DNA of 60,000 nucleotides from Liolophura sinensis (GCF_032854445.1 NC_088306.1:1981873-2041872), one strand, 5' to 3'. Positions 32,385-47,300 are shown, counted from the first letter of the stretch. The notes: generated by a model not told the origin, from the letters alone. Numbers and translations: made by a program.

Positions 32385-35300
32385 CTGAAAAAAAGTAGAC
32401 GCAAGTATGTAATCAGCAAACAGAGGTTCTGAAAAAAAAGTCATGACAGTTACGTTTACAAAACCTGTACGTTTGATCCAAACAGATGACAACATTATGA
32501 TATAAAAGATACCCCACTTTCTCAATCTTCCAAAAAAAAATCCGTATTGTATTAGACTCATTTTATATTGTGTTAAATATACCACAGTCTTCTGTTAAAG
32601 AAATACATTCTATCATCGCTCAGACATGAACATTTACCAGGGGCACGACTATTCACATCAGGTAATCCCCTTAATCAAATTTGGTCTTTCCTAGAGACAC
32701 ATGTATTAAACCAGAGTTTTAACTTTACTGTCATTAAATATTACATTTTTCACATATTCCGAAGTATCGTCATTCAAATTTAACGACTGTGTTTAGAAAT
32801 AAATAACAACTTTAAATACATTAATCAGACATTCACATCACATTTTATTTGAAACATTCTTATGCATAAGCGGTATATACCTAGATGTAATCTCACCATG
32901 TTTAAAATCTCACCAAAGACTTTAAACATGGTACTTGTTGCTGCCTTGCTTGGCGCTCAGCACTGCGAGGTTACTGCAAGGAAACAGGGCAGGTTGGCCC
33001 AGTGTGAGTTTTTTGTGACTGGGTGGGGTGTCATTTTTTGTTGTCTGCGGCATGATACTTCAGTGGCGGCAGTGTTCTGGCGACATGGGCTCGCCCTGCC
33101 ACAAGAAGACACAGTATATATACCGACACCAGGCCGTCCAGCCCTGTTTCCTTTTCCTAACCTTTCAGTGCTGAAATCATGATTAAATATGAATTATATG
33201 TGTACATGTAGGTATCATTGCCAGTCTATACGAGGGACCACTTGGTAACTATCACATTGTCATCGCTGACCCAGTTTTACTCTCCATGCTGTAGTATTTT
33301 GTATTCAATGCTTCGTACACCTTGCATTTCATTATATCGGCCTATTCATGAATCACTGTATAGGTTTATTAATGAATCACAATATGGGCCTATCAATGAA
33401 TGACTGTATGAGCCTATTCACGAATCACTATATGAGCCTATTTATGAATTATTGTATAGGCTTATTCATTAATCACTATATAGGGCTAATCATGAATCAC
33501 TATATGGCCCTATTCATGATTCACTATATGGCCTATTCATGAATCATTATATGAGCCTATTCATGAATCATTGTATAGGGTTATTCATTAATCACTGTAT
33601 AGGGCTAATCATGAATCACTATATGGCCCTATTCATGATTCACTATATGGCCTATTCATGAATCACTATATGAGCCTATCCATGAATCATTGTATAGGGT
33701 TATTCATTAATCACTGTATAGGGCTAATCATGATTCACTATATGGGCCTATTCATGAATCACTATATGAGCCTATTCATGAATCATTGTATAGGGTTATT
33801 CATTAATCACTGTATAGGGCTAATCATGATACACTATATGGGCCTATTCATGAATCACTATATGGGCCTATTCATTAACCACTGCGTCCTCGAGAGCATC
33901 GAAAAAGTGATCCAGATGTGGCCTAATCGGCTACATAAATACAATAACCCTTTGCTATGCAATTCACATTGACTTTCATTTTTATTCATATACATGTTCT
34001 TTACCATTGTGAAATTCCATTTCATATGCTGGTTGGTATCGTTGCATTCCACGTGTGTCAACTTTTTGGTAGTCGCGCTGTACAGTACACATCTCGAATC
34101 CCGTCTGAGCAATCCCGATTTGGTTATCATCCAGAACTGAGGGAATGAGACAGAAGAGCTATTTACAGTTCATTAAAGAAATAAAGCACTGAGATCTATG
34201 TCCACAACCTCAGAACAGCATATCTCTATTTATTACATACCATGTACGTTTCCCTTTCCCTCATTCGATAAAACCACGTAAAGTGGCGCTGAACAATCCA
34301 TGATGTATCAACAATTGACCCGTCTGCACAACAAATGCAGTGTACCACGCTAAACTGTGACTGATGAGTCCACTTTCACCGAGACCTTCCCCACCCAGTA
34401 GAGAGGGCAGTTTTCTTAAAACCGCGATGTTCACGTCCACGGGTGGAGGATACGAGCAAACTTAAATCCACGTCTTCTGTAAACTTCACGCCAGTGAGCA
34501 TCACTGGGAACCGAGCCCTCCATTCCATTGCAATATGTCTTTCCATGCACTTTCCATGCTAAAAGTCAATTGATCGCATTGGATCTCACGTGGCAGTTTT
34601 ATTCATTATGATGTGCTTACGCTTAGGACAAACTTTTTCTTAGCCAGGAGGATTATTTCTGAGTTTAGAATCAAACTTGAATGCCACACGCCATGACCTT
34701 ACATGTCACAAGGTTTTGCAGAGTACATAAGAGTTATAAAGTTAGAACTAAGTGGGAAGTATGCCTCATCCACATGGGATTTCCCTACTCTATACACTAC
34801 AATCCCTCATCTACATGGGATTTCCATACTCTATACACTAAAATCCCTCATCCACGTGGGATTTCCCTACTCTTTACACTACAATCCCCCATCCACGTGG
34901 GATTTCCCTACTCTATACACTACAACCCCTCATCCACGAGGGATTTCCCTACTCTATACACTACAACCCCTCATCCACGTGGGATTTCCCTACTCTATAC
35001 ACTACAATCCCTCATCCACATGGGATTTCCCTACTCTATACACTACAATCCCTCATCCACATGGGATTTCCATACTCTATACACTACAATTCCTTATCCA
35101 CGTGGGATTTTCCTACTCTATACTCTCCCTACTGTATTGTGTATTGTCACCGACCTTTGGCAAGTCATTGACAAACATTGCCACATCTGACATATGGATA
35201 TTCACATCATACTGGTGGCAGACAACAGAAGGCAGGTGGCGGAAACTGCCACACGAGCCTCGTCAAGATAAGGTGCGCCGATAATAATATAAAAAGACTT

Positions 35301-38300
35301 ACAGCAAAGTGAGTAGAGACCAGTTAAATTATGCCTCTTGTCAATTTACGTCAGCCAGGGTTCAATTCCCACTGTTCATATGTATCCTTAAAAATCAACA
35401 AAGTACACCCCCACCCTCCACCATGACTTAAGCACAATTAGGTAAAAAAAAATGGAGTGATGTTAGTTGCAATATTTTGACGTCACTGATCTAGAATAAC
35501 TGAAAATTATGTGTTGAGATTACATTTAATTCACAATAACATTGAAACAATGCAGTGACACAAGGTTTACCTCTTCGTATCCCCGCCGTTGACATTGGCG
35601 TGTCTTCACCTTCAGGTTTTCTGGATCTGACCAACCACCGACGGCGGCACACAAGCATTGCTCTGGCTTACCCTGGTTATGGATCTGCACGGATGAAATT
35701 TGGACGGTTCTCATTTTCATTTCATTTCTTGTATCTACACTACATTTATAAATAACATGTTTTCAACATTATGCTGCTCAGGAATTGCGAGATTTCAAGC
35801 AATGCAAGACTTTTTGCCTTAAGATGTCGAAGAAGATGACGCCATCTTGATAAAATCTTGAACACTACTTTCAGTGAACTAACTCGTAAATCCTTGCAGG
35901 TAAACTTTGTACCGAGCCAATCCACAAAGAACACCAAATTGCCGGATTCAAAATTGTTCACTCACCATGAAGTTGGGGGAAAATGTAATGCTGCTTCTTT
36001 TGAACAAAGCGATCGGGGAGTGGGATCTCCTGCCCAACTTTTTTTTACACGTTTTCAGTAGTGTTTTCTTACCGAGCCAAAATGACGAATCCACACAAGA
36101 AAGGCATATTGCTGGTTCCAAAATTGTTTACTTGTTATGAAGTTTGGAAGAAAGGTGATGAACTATTTTTTTAAAGATGGCGAATTTGAACGTCTCCTAA
36201 AAATAGCTATACGGAAAATCTTGAAGGTCTCAGAAGAGTGTCTGTTCTGGGCAAAATGCTCTACAGTGATATACATGTAATGCAATACGTGTACTCTCAA
36301 ATAAGCAAGAACAGAGAAATAAGGGCACAGATTACCTCCCCTTGTGCGATCACGTCTTTAGGTACATCCGCCATGTAGGCTATGTTTTTCATGTACCACT
36401 GGAAATTTTTACACTGTAATTTTTCCTTGATCTTCAGTCTGTCTGTAATGTTCCCCACATCTCTGTCGTTCTGGTGACAAATGAAGGATTAACAATTTAC
36501 TGTTAAAAAATCTCCTCTATGTAGAATTATATACCATCAATAGGTATGGATTAATCATATTTAATTTAATTCGATGATATTTAAGCAGTATTCATTATTA
36601 TTTAAATAATTATGCAAAATACATACGCATATGTAGATACATCAATACAAAATGTCGGGTTTGACATCTTTTGCAAAAATGGCAATCCTGCTGCATCGTG
36701 AGACAAGTCCAAAATGTTAGGCAACTTTTGATGACGCTAATATATCACCCGCCGATGTTATAGTAAATGTAACAGAAATAGCTACTTAATACTGTATTAC
36801 TGGTAGTAGATATAAATACACATGACATGAAATTGGTAGAAACATTCCAATTATTGTCAGACACTCGCCATTCCCTGTACTGTATTTTATACCTTCCTTT
36901 GTTAAAAACCTGCATGGCAGTCATTTAAATGAGGATATATCTTACTAAACATAATAAGATACAATATTCAGTTACGCCCCATGACCAAGACAGACATAGC
37001 GCCATCTGGATGTAGTTTAAGGGAAGGTAACTCAGTGATACATCTTTAGCCCGTTACAGTGATTTTGCCCGTTGAATTATACGTCAGTGGTATAATCCAA
37101 TAGGCAAAATCCCAGGGTAATGGGTTATATCACGGAGTTATCCTTCCTTAGACAAAATCCAGATGGCGCTTTGCCTATCTTGGTCATTGGCCGTAACTGA
37201 GTACTGTCTTCCACTGAAGACCTCAAGTCGTGATGAAGTTCACTTACGCATACATCCCCGTAACGTTCGAAAACTTCGTGTTTGTAGTCGTCCATCCAGA
37301 CGTGCGCTACGCGCAAAATATTCGTCAAGTGGAACGGAAAGGAGCGATGTTTGGCCAATCGGAAAAGATGTGCGACGCTAGAACACGGTATTACCCACAT
37401 CGAGCCACCACACATCCATGTCTGCCAACGGAAATGTAACAATCATCTCGCTTGGATTTAAAGTGATAGTGAAGGAATAGGGATAAAAAGTAATATAACC
37501 AGGATGTACTTTACTAAACTGACGGCCAAAAGAAACTTCATAAAGAGTTCATATCAATTTTTACGCTTGAATTAACAGAGGCATTACCTAAACGTTAAAC
37601 TCTCCCGGTCAACAAACGCATCACCAGGCAATGGTTAAAGTGAGTCACCTACAATGCCTGTACCGGTTTTCTCCATTACCTGGTGATGCGTTTGTTGATG
37701 GGAAGAGCTTAACGTTTGAATTAACAGAGGCATTACTTAAACGTTACACTCTCCCCGTCAACAAACGCATCACCAGGCGATGGTTAAAGTGAGTTAACAG
37801 AAGCATAACTTACTTTGAAAGACAATTCCATTTCTTCTCCACCCCAGATCTCCATACCAGGGTCATAACCCCCGAGGTCGAGGAAGAACTGCTTGTCAAT
37901 AGCAAACTCTGTACCCAACATAGCCGGGAGCTGAAATGCCAGGAAACTCTTATCGTTAAGGGGTCATTTTTATCAAACGTCTTAAAACTTAAGTCAAAAA
38001 TTCAAACACAGTTATAATTAAAATGATTGCTATAGAAAGTTTGAAACTTATTCAATGGTTCTTTACTGCAGAAAAATGTATCAACCACAGTTTGAAGTCT
38101 TTTCTGTTATGAGTTTTGCTTTTTAAGCAATTGTAACTTTTGTATTTAACTACACCTGGTAAATACAAACCCAGGACAAAAGCAGGTTTGAGCCTGCTAA
38201 AAAGGAATAAGACGTAATCATAAATGAAGAATGCGATCGTGGAAATGAGTAAAGCGTAACCTCAAATTACGAAAGCTAAGACATACTCACAACACGGGGT

Positions 38301-41300
38301 CAATTGGACTCTTTCTCTTCTTAACTTCTTTGTCTGGTAATGGGCTGATCTGTTGATTTAACTTGAAATCAAACGTGTGGATATTTGTAGGCACGTTTAC
38401 ATAGATCTTGAACTGGTTTATGTCCATGAAGTTGACATTGCTTTGAGCAATGGCTGTTCTGTTTGCAGCTACCACAGCCAATAGTGGTTCTAACCAGCCT
38501 GGAATGAATGAATAAATGAAAGCTTGGGGTTTAACTTAGCACTTAATAAATTTTTCAGTCATATGACGACAAGGAGTCATTACATGTGTGTACATATACT
38601 GTGTCTTCTTGTGGCAAGGCAAGTCGATGCCGCCAAAGGACTGCCGCCAATAAAGTACCATGCCCAAGACACCAGACATGACACCCCATCCAGTCACATT
38701 ATAATGACACCGGGCCAACCAGTCCTATTTCCTTGCCCTAACATCTCAATGCTGAGCGCCAAGCAAGGCAGCAAGAAGTGCCATTCTTGAAGTCTTTAGT
38801 ACGACCCGACCCAGCTTTGATCCCACATATCTCGACTTCGGGGCGGACGCTCTAAGCATTAGGCCTCCAAAGCGGCCAAACACCCTAGCAAATAATCTAT
38901 GCACACATATATATCTACATTGTCCCTGCCGCTTTTATTTTATATCCCAAATTTAGGCGACTTTTTTAATAGCAAACGACCAAGAGGTATTTCAAACAAA
39001 TGTCTATTTGAGAAAACAACTATGTTGCAAATGACTGTCTGATATCACGTGTTGTCTGGCACACACAACAGTCTGGTGTCACACGCAGCATGCAGCCTGT
39101 TGTCACACGCAACATGCAGCCTGGGGTCACATGCAACATGCCGTCTCCTGTCACAGGCTACACGCAGTCTGATGTCACACGCAACATGCCGTCTGGTGTC
39201 ACATGCGACATGCAGCCTGGTGTCACACGCGTGTTTACATGTAAACATGTAACATGCTTACATAGTAAACACTTTTACCAGTTTATCGGCTTGTTGCACA
39301 TCACAAAGTCATGTTAGTGGATTAAACATGGTGTTTGTAAACATGTCACATCATTACTGTAATAAACACATCTCTAGATTTAATGACTAAACAAAGTCTT
39401 TATGATTAAACACCATTATGCATTGATTAAGTGTAACAGAAATGTCCTTAGAATCACTTTTTAGTGCTTATTGTATGCAATGCGAAAGTTTCATGACTAG
39501 GATGTTTAACATAATTACGTTATTAAAACTCGAACGCCCTTAGCATAAAATCAGAACATAGCAGCTTTGTACTAAGCACCAAGTTCTTATCGTGCTTAAC
39601 GCAAATCAAAAGTATATCTTACTCAGGAGTATTTTGGGTAGATTTGCCTATGATTTTATTATTATCACGGAGTGTTACCTGGCAGATATTCCGTGTGAGC
39701 ATCCTTGATGACGATGACTGGCGCCGTGGCAGCCATCACACCTCTCATACGCGTCCTCATCAACCCTTCCCTCTTCGTGTTTCTTAATACTTGTACCTTG
39801 GGTAGGTAGGCAACGAACTCGTCCAGTGGCCCGAGCAGCTCCTCTGAAACAGAAAAGCAAAAGGGATTGTGATACAAGAGTAAGTACCAAAATCTGATTA
39901 AAATAAACTAGCATACACGAGATGCTAGTTTAAACTCGACATTTGGGCAGGAAGTTCTATTTATGCATTTATTTATTTGATAGGTTTTTACGCAGTGATA
40001 AATGATGTTTCATTTATACGACAGCGGTCAGCATTATGATGGGAGAAAACCGAGTAGAACCCGGGAGAAACTCATGACCATCCGCAGCATCTGTATGCGG
40101 GACCACGATGACAGGCCTGTGCGATCAAACACAGGCTTAACCCTTTGCACAGTCTTTAGTGGAAGGCCGCTTGTCTTCCACCAACATAGTGTGCACATTT
40201 GTATGTTACAGGTGGGAAAGTTCGTCAGTGACTTGCAGCACGTCAGTGGTTTACGCCGTGTACTCCTGCTTCCCCCACCCGAAGAACTCACCACCATCAT
40301 GTAACTGAAATTTTCAGCATGACGTTCAGCTAAAATATATTTAAATAGATAAATAAATATAATCATGGAGATTTGTGAAACTGCTCCGGTTTCCTTTTAC
40401 CACCGTCGTATAAGTGAAAAAAATCAAATAAATAAATGAGTAAATATAATATTAATTTAGTTTCTTTCCGTCATGGGATTCGCCACTTATGAATGTGACT
40501 ACAAATAACTGTAACTTCATCGAATGTGATGACAATTCAACATTTTAGTCATTCTAGACAAGTCACATCTAATAAATTAATCAACATCATCACTTTTTTT
40601 TACCTAATTCTGTATAAGCCGTGGTGCTAGTAATACCAGCATACAACAGAGGCAAAATAGACCCGGCCTTAATCGCTGTACACTTGACCCATTGTCTTGT
40701 TCTTGTGTGTTAAATGTGACGACAACACAGCACAGCAGTTTTAGGCGAGTGAGGTCTATTGGATTGCATATAATATATTAGACCTCACTCTATATATAAT
40801 CTATATATATTGCATTTTTGTTACCTAATTGTGCTTAAACCATGATGCTAAGGGGCGTGTAATTTGCTACTATTTATGCATTTATATGAAAAGTTAAAAT
40901 AAAACACTAATTGAGGTAAATTGACAAGAGTCCCTATTTCACCGGTTACGTGTGACCATTTGCCAGCTGTCATACTGTCGTAGCTGCTCTGGCTTTACTC
41001 TCTATGCTGCACGTCCTAAATTATATTCTATCACACCGTCGTCGCTGGGTTTTTTTTTCTATTGTAGTCTTTTATATTTTACAAGTAAGCTCATTTAACC
41101 ACACGTGGATCTAGGCGTCATTACAGACATTCGTATACCAGCCGTTAACCAATCTGGGCGTTCCAGTTCAATGATGGCAATGCTAATTCCCAAAACAACG
41201 TTCAACATAAACCACCAAGGAAGGGAGAAAGTATATAAGACGTATCCTACAAAGAGGATACTTACCAGACTCTGAGAAATCATCCACCAAAATCACTTCT

Positions 41301-44300
41301 TTCAACAAATGGGCGGGAGCTCTTTCAATGGTACTGAACACAGTGCGCAAGAGCGTGGAGAGCGCCTCCTTGTGGTAGGGAATGATGACACTGGCCTGCG
41401 GCAGGTTCGTGGGGTAGGTGATGTTGTGGCACCTTTGAGGGACAAATTGTTTAATTATGGTTTTAAAGCAATCCACAGTTAACAGGTCATAAAACTAATA
41501 TAATAATGGTGCATAATTATAAGCCATTTATACGTGAGAAAAATATATACCATATATAAAAAGATTCATGAGCCTCTCGCCAATTCAGTCAGCGTGAGCT
41601 CATCTGGATTCCTCTCCGGTTGTATGTGGAAAGGGCTGCCGTCAGCCAGGGGGATGGTCGTATGTTTCCTCCCACCGTGAACATAAATCAAATACATAAA
41701 TATATATCCACATGCTAAACACAAAACAAAAATGTTTCGTATAAGAAGAGTCGAGTGAGTTTTTAAAACGCTGATGAGGGGTACCAAACGCACATTAAAG
41801 AGTAACTGGGGCCTCCGTGGCTCAGTTGGTTAGTGCGCTAGCGCAGCGTAATGACCCAGGAGCCTCTCACCAATACGGTCGCTGTGAGTTCAAGTCCAGC
41901 TCATGCTATCTTCCTTTTCAGCCGGACGTGAGAAGGTCATCCAGCTACCTGCGGATGGTCTTGTGTTTCCCCCGGGCTAAGCCCGGTTTCCTGCCACCAT
42001 GATGCTGGCCGCCGTCGTATAAGTGAAATATTCTTGTGTACGGCGTAAAACACCAATCAAGTAAATAAATAAACAAAAAAATAGTAACCCTCACCAGGCC
42101 AGATCTTTATCATCCTCTAAACGGCATATGTATAATGATTTAAATAATCCATACACAGCAAAGGCTTGAACGATGTATGTCCTCATGCGCTGCATTTAAA
42201 GAAAACCACAAGGACTTTCCAGAAGGCACATCTAATCTGGGCCCGCTGGCACGAAAGGATTTTACAATCGATTGTAAAACGTACAGCTAACTTTATAATC
42301 GATTGTAAAAGATAAGCTGCGCCGCTCGCACAAAGGAAGTGTAAGGCGATTGTAAGACAGATTTGATTGGACTCCCATATACAGAAAGGCGGCCTGTATA
42401 AATGGACAAAGTGCCAATCAAAATCAATTCCTGCTTTTATTTTGATGAGAGCTCTGTATCACAATGATTCAACAGCTAACAACAACATGTTAAAAAGTTC
42501 TCGTGGCATCTTTCTGAAACATTTAAAGGTAACATTTTTGGAAGTTGACAATTACTTCCAGTTTATCTAAGGCAAGTATTGGTACATAACGTTGAGTTTT
42601 GGATGACTGTAATATTTCCAACAGAGGGTGTCGATTGCAAGTTAAGACTATTATTGTGATGTTTAGAGTCAACTTAGGCGTATGATCTCTTTGTAGGAGA
42701 GGCCAAATTTCAATTTTGACGTTGTAAATTATCCCTACTGGGATAGCAATATACCCAAAGGCCCTGCATAAGGCGTGTACATATCGCACCTTGTAGCATT
42801 TGTTACATCCTGCGTGTTGTGTGAAGATTTCAATCAATGTCATGTTATTACTGCAAAAACTAGAGTGTCAAGGTAATTCCATCAAACGCCTTCACTCTAA
42901 GTTTCTTAAGTTTTGCAATGAGTGTAATTTTCGTGTAAATAAATATAGGCAGAGCGTCCAGAATCTCTGGCGCTGCTTCATTCCTGTGTTTAATTCCGCA
43001 AAACGCGCAGCTACTGGGGGATGTATATTCATCGTGTTGAATTAGATCGCCAGGTAACCGAAACGCAACTGAGATACATATTTTATTACCGACAACTCAT
43101 ATACTAGCAAGGTGGACGATTTGAAAAATGGCTTCACTGTTTCCCTTTGAATTTTCATGGTGGCTTTCCAACATCACTGAAAACTGTCGACTGCTTCTCT
43201 TTGATTGATTCCATAATGACTTTGTACTTTATTTACTTTATTAGTTCTTTGGCATTTTGTATTAGATGTTGTTTTTGGTGATTGGCCTTCCGATTGGAAC
43301 GTCCATTATGGTTGACAGCTGGTATGCGAATGTCAAGTCTAATATTCGCAGACCATGAAGAGTCGAAAGTCGCAAGACCAATGTTCAAAACAACTTTAAA
43401 CTTCTATTCCCCCAACATACGTTAGAAATAATATGTAAATAGGAAATACTTGCCAATACTTTTTGTACTTATTCTACCTAAACGATGGTGCTCGGTAGCG
43501 TTTAAGTTGCAATTTTCTAAGCATATATATGTATGTATATATGTATGTAAGCTTGGTGTTTAACGGCATACGTAACAAATTTTCGGTCACGTCGCGACGA
43601 GGTTTAAGCATATGCCTGAACAGTTAGAATGAAACTCAAACTGAGGTTAATGAGACTAGATGCCGAATTTCGTCGGTTTACTATCAAGTATCACACTGTC
43701 GTCGCTGCTCTGGTTGTACTCTCTTTGCTATAATTCTTTCAGGGGGTCTCCCTGGCTCAATTGGTTAGCGCTCTAGCACAGCGTAATGAACCAGGAGCCT
43801 CTCATCAATGCGGTCGCTGTGAGCTCAAGTCCAGCTCGTGCTGACTTTCTCTCCGGCTGTAAGTGGGAAGGTCTGACAGCAACCTGCTCAGTCTTTTTGC
43901 TAAACAGGTTTTGGTGTACAGGTTCAAACTTGTTTTTAAAATACCGGAAATTGTCTAAACTTTGAGGAGGTATGACATTTATTGATGAAAGTTTGACATT
44001 GTTGGCGAGAGGGCACAAGGTGTCAGGCTGTAAGTGGCATCCCCTTCACGTTGCTTGCCACCCCTCCCAGCTGAAAGCACACGAAGGTCTAGATTTTGAC
44101 AGTCAAGCTAGGTCAAGATTTTTATGGCGGCATTCTCACAGGCTTGGCAGGGTAGGCACCAAAACTTATTGGCCGTGGAATGTTTGGGACTCAGATATAG
44201 CGCTAAACGTTAACATTGTCGCTTATGGAAAAGTAATAGGGGCCTGGGGCTTGATTGTACTTACATCTGTTCCCTGGTGTCCTCCACTCTCCGTCGCAGG

Positions 44301-47300
44301 GCTATTCTGTTGCTGACATACACGTTATAACCAGACGTCTCATAGCCACTGTCCCACTCCTTTTTCTCGGAGGCAGTCAGATTGTCTCGGTTTAAACCCG
44401 CTGGTCTGCTGAATTCACCTGGGGACAATGTCAGGCACTTGATAGAAGTATAGTTATATCACAAGAGGTAACTATCTATTTGACACTTGTTTAACGCCAT
44501 ACTCAAGAAAGCTTTGTTTGTGTATACGATAATAATTTGCCGAGGTTTGTTGTGCTAATTTTCGCAATTTCATTCTGGAGGGTTGCAGTGAAGCATCGGT
44601 ACACAAGGAATTAGTGTGCCGAAGAATGAGGCCTAGACCAAACATTTACATCAGCGTTCCATTTTCTATCAAAAGCATAAGAATTTGATTGTTTTTGTTC
44701 TGATTCCTATTATGTAATTTGAAATCACTTTAGAAAACACTCAATGTTGGAAGCTATTTGGGAATCTGAATCGTGAAGTTAAACGTGAATCTAATCCGCT
44801 GACTGACGGGTTGGGGGGGGGGGGGGGTCAATCCCAATCTGGGGAATGGGACTTATAGTTTCCTGTGGCAATTCTTGTGTTCCAAGTTTATATTCGCACT
44901 TAAAAAAAGAACAACTTAAAACAGCAGGTTCCAAATGAGTAAGTAATACATACTGGAAACTTATAATATATGGGTCGTAAGAAAGAAGCAGTCATCGGCT
45001 GATGCAGGAAGACTGTCGAAATTCTAAGCATTATATCCAATTCAAAAGTTAAACTAGTAATCCATGCGTAATTTCTGTTTTCACATAGATATTATTCACT
45101 AGAAATTTAAGCGACTGAATCTATGCGTCGAAACAAATATTCGTGTACCAGCTGTCAACCAAGATGGACGTTGCAGGTCAATAATCAGTAGATCATCTTA
45201 AACAAAGAAAATAAATCTACAAATGAACGATTATGGTCAGCTGTGTCTGTATGCAAAATAGAGCGTTAGTCGAAGTTGACCTGCAGTTAACATCACAGCA
45301 TATTTTTATCTACATGCAATTCTGTTGCAGCAATGGTGTTATGTTGATCAGTTGCTGTATACATGAACAATTACAATAAAACTTTAACTGCGGTAGATTG
45401 ACGAGAGGTCGAATTTCACCCATTACATTTGATACTGCTCCTGTGTTACTCGCTGTGATGTTGTTGATTAGGGAAAGATGTCACATAGATGAAGCTATCT
45501 TTCTTCTCCAGGACATGCATAAATGACACGTTTTATTCATATAACCTGTATTACTCGCCACTGTTATTGCTCCCCAATGTCAACATGCTCTTTTTTGTTC
45601 TTCAGGACATGCGCATGGTGTATAGCCTTCCCCCTTATTATACTCAGGGTTCCGCTTTGTCCTTTAGGACACATGGAACATGTAACATCTCCTAGTATAT
45701 TACATTATTACATACACGGTTCTTTTTTGTCCTTTAGGAAAAAAATGTTAGAATGCAGGTATGTTAGAATAAATAAATGCAATATATGTAACTCACCGAT
45801 GCCGTTTTCGGGGTTATCTAATGTCAGGTTCATCTTCCTGCAAATCTCCGCCAGGGCTTTGTCGGCCTCCGCCTTAGGTAAATCCATAGAAGCGACTTCC
45901 TGGCTTTGACTGTTCAAGTTTGGCGCCTGGAATAGCGGATAATTCAGGGATGAGGGTCAGTACTACTCCCATCACAGCATATAGGTTACACATTCGCAAT
46001 AGAAGCAATTGGGCCCAAGATTTATCCCCGAACTGAAGTGTGAAGGAGCACTGATTGGGTAATACTGCCACGCAGACAATTTAGATTGTTGATACACTAT
46101 AAATATCGGCACTTCTGTTTTGCACCTAGTTAAATATATATCAAAAGTTTGTCCGTTATGGATAGAACTAAAAAGTTTTGTTGCAATGTTACTACCCACG
46201 ACCCTGAAGGTCACCAAGGTAACAAAATGCTATGATGTCGCCTCCAGCAGGCACAGCTCAAATGTGATGGTCATACTAGGTTGACTTTCCTATATGTTCC
46301 AGAAAAAGCGCCAGCTGCATGTGATGGTATGGCATATATTTCCTAATTTGAAAATTAGGGAATATATGTTTTGAGGATGAAGGTGACAAGTTTACTCCAT
46401 GAATTTAGCAATATATCTCAGTCAGGGCTTTTGTTCCACTGAGTCACGTACATGCTTAAAAAGTAGCAATGTGCACGCCCCAGCACCATAACATCAAATG
46501 TGCACGCCCCAGCACCATAGCATCAGATGTGCAGCCCCCTCCCCCCCCCCCCACCTCTCGCCACAGCCTGAGATATGTCTAACCAAGCAGAGGACGAGGT
46601 GTTAATAGAGAAAAGTAGCCATGTGCCCGCCCCAGCACCATAGCCTCAGATACGTCTAACCAAGCGGAGGACGTGCTATAAATAGAGAAAAGTAGCAATG
46701 TGCTCGCCCCCGCACCATAGCCTCAGATATGTCTAACCAAGTGGAGGACGAGCTGTTAAGAGAGAAAAGTAGCAATGTGCTCGCCCCAGCAACACAGCCT
46801 GAGATATATCTAATCAAGCGGAGGGCGAGCTGTTAATAGAGAAAAGGAAACAACCAGACATCAGCGCCTCGCTCACTCATCAAAGAAAAATGGTTTCATG
46901 CATGTACTTGTTTGTATTGGAGAACAACGAGATACTGTTGGTTCTTGAGAAAAAATGCAATCAGAGAGTGACTGATTGGTAAGTATGTGTGTATATTTAG
47001 AGTTTTTTGCCTAACAATCTGACGATGAGGAATGTTTCGTTGTGTGACCATATAATGTGTCTATATGTGGCAAGGTGAGTCTATGCCACCAAAGTGCTGC
47101 CGTCGCCGAAATATATGACGAAGGCACCTGACATGACTCCCCCACCCAGTCACTTTATTCTGACACCGGGCCAACCAGTCCTGTTTCCTTACTCTAACCT
47201 TTCAGTGCGGAGCGCCAAGAGAGGCAGCAACAAGTACCTAGTTTAAAGCCTTTGGTATGATCGGATCCAGGTTTTCCCCAGGTCTCCCCACATTGAGGCG

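Noticed and set aside
33348-33972. MNHYMGLF-type repeat protein frames
   Set aside because: By-product of the 24-bp minisatellite in intron 11.
34681-35284. Long open frames of 169 and 193 residues on the plus strand
   Set aside because: Produced by the 41-bp array in GALNT intron 10; no start context or domain.
41095-41283. Small membrane protein gene
   Set aside because: The hydrophobic frame crosses GALNT exon 4 and its intron and includes the dispersed retroelement P block; no independent gene signal.
41810-41885. Possible functional tRNA genes at the heads of SINE A copies
   Set aside because: A and B boxes are present, but the head is joined to the constant SINE body in every copy and the acceptor strands do not pair; these are SINE promoters.
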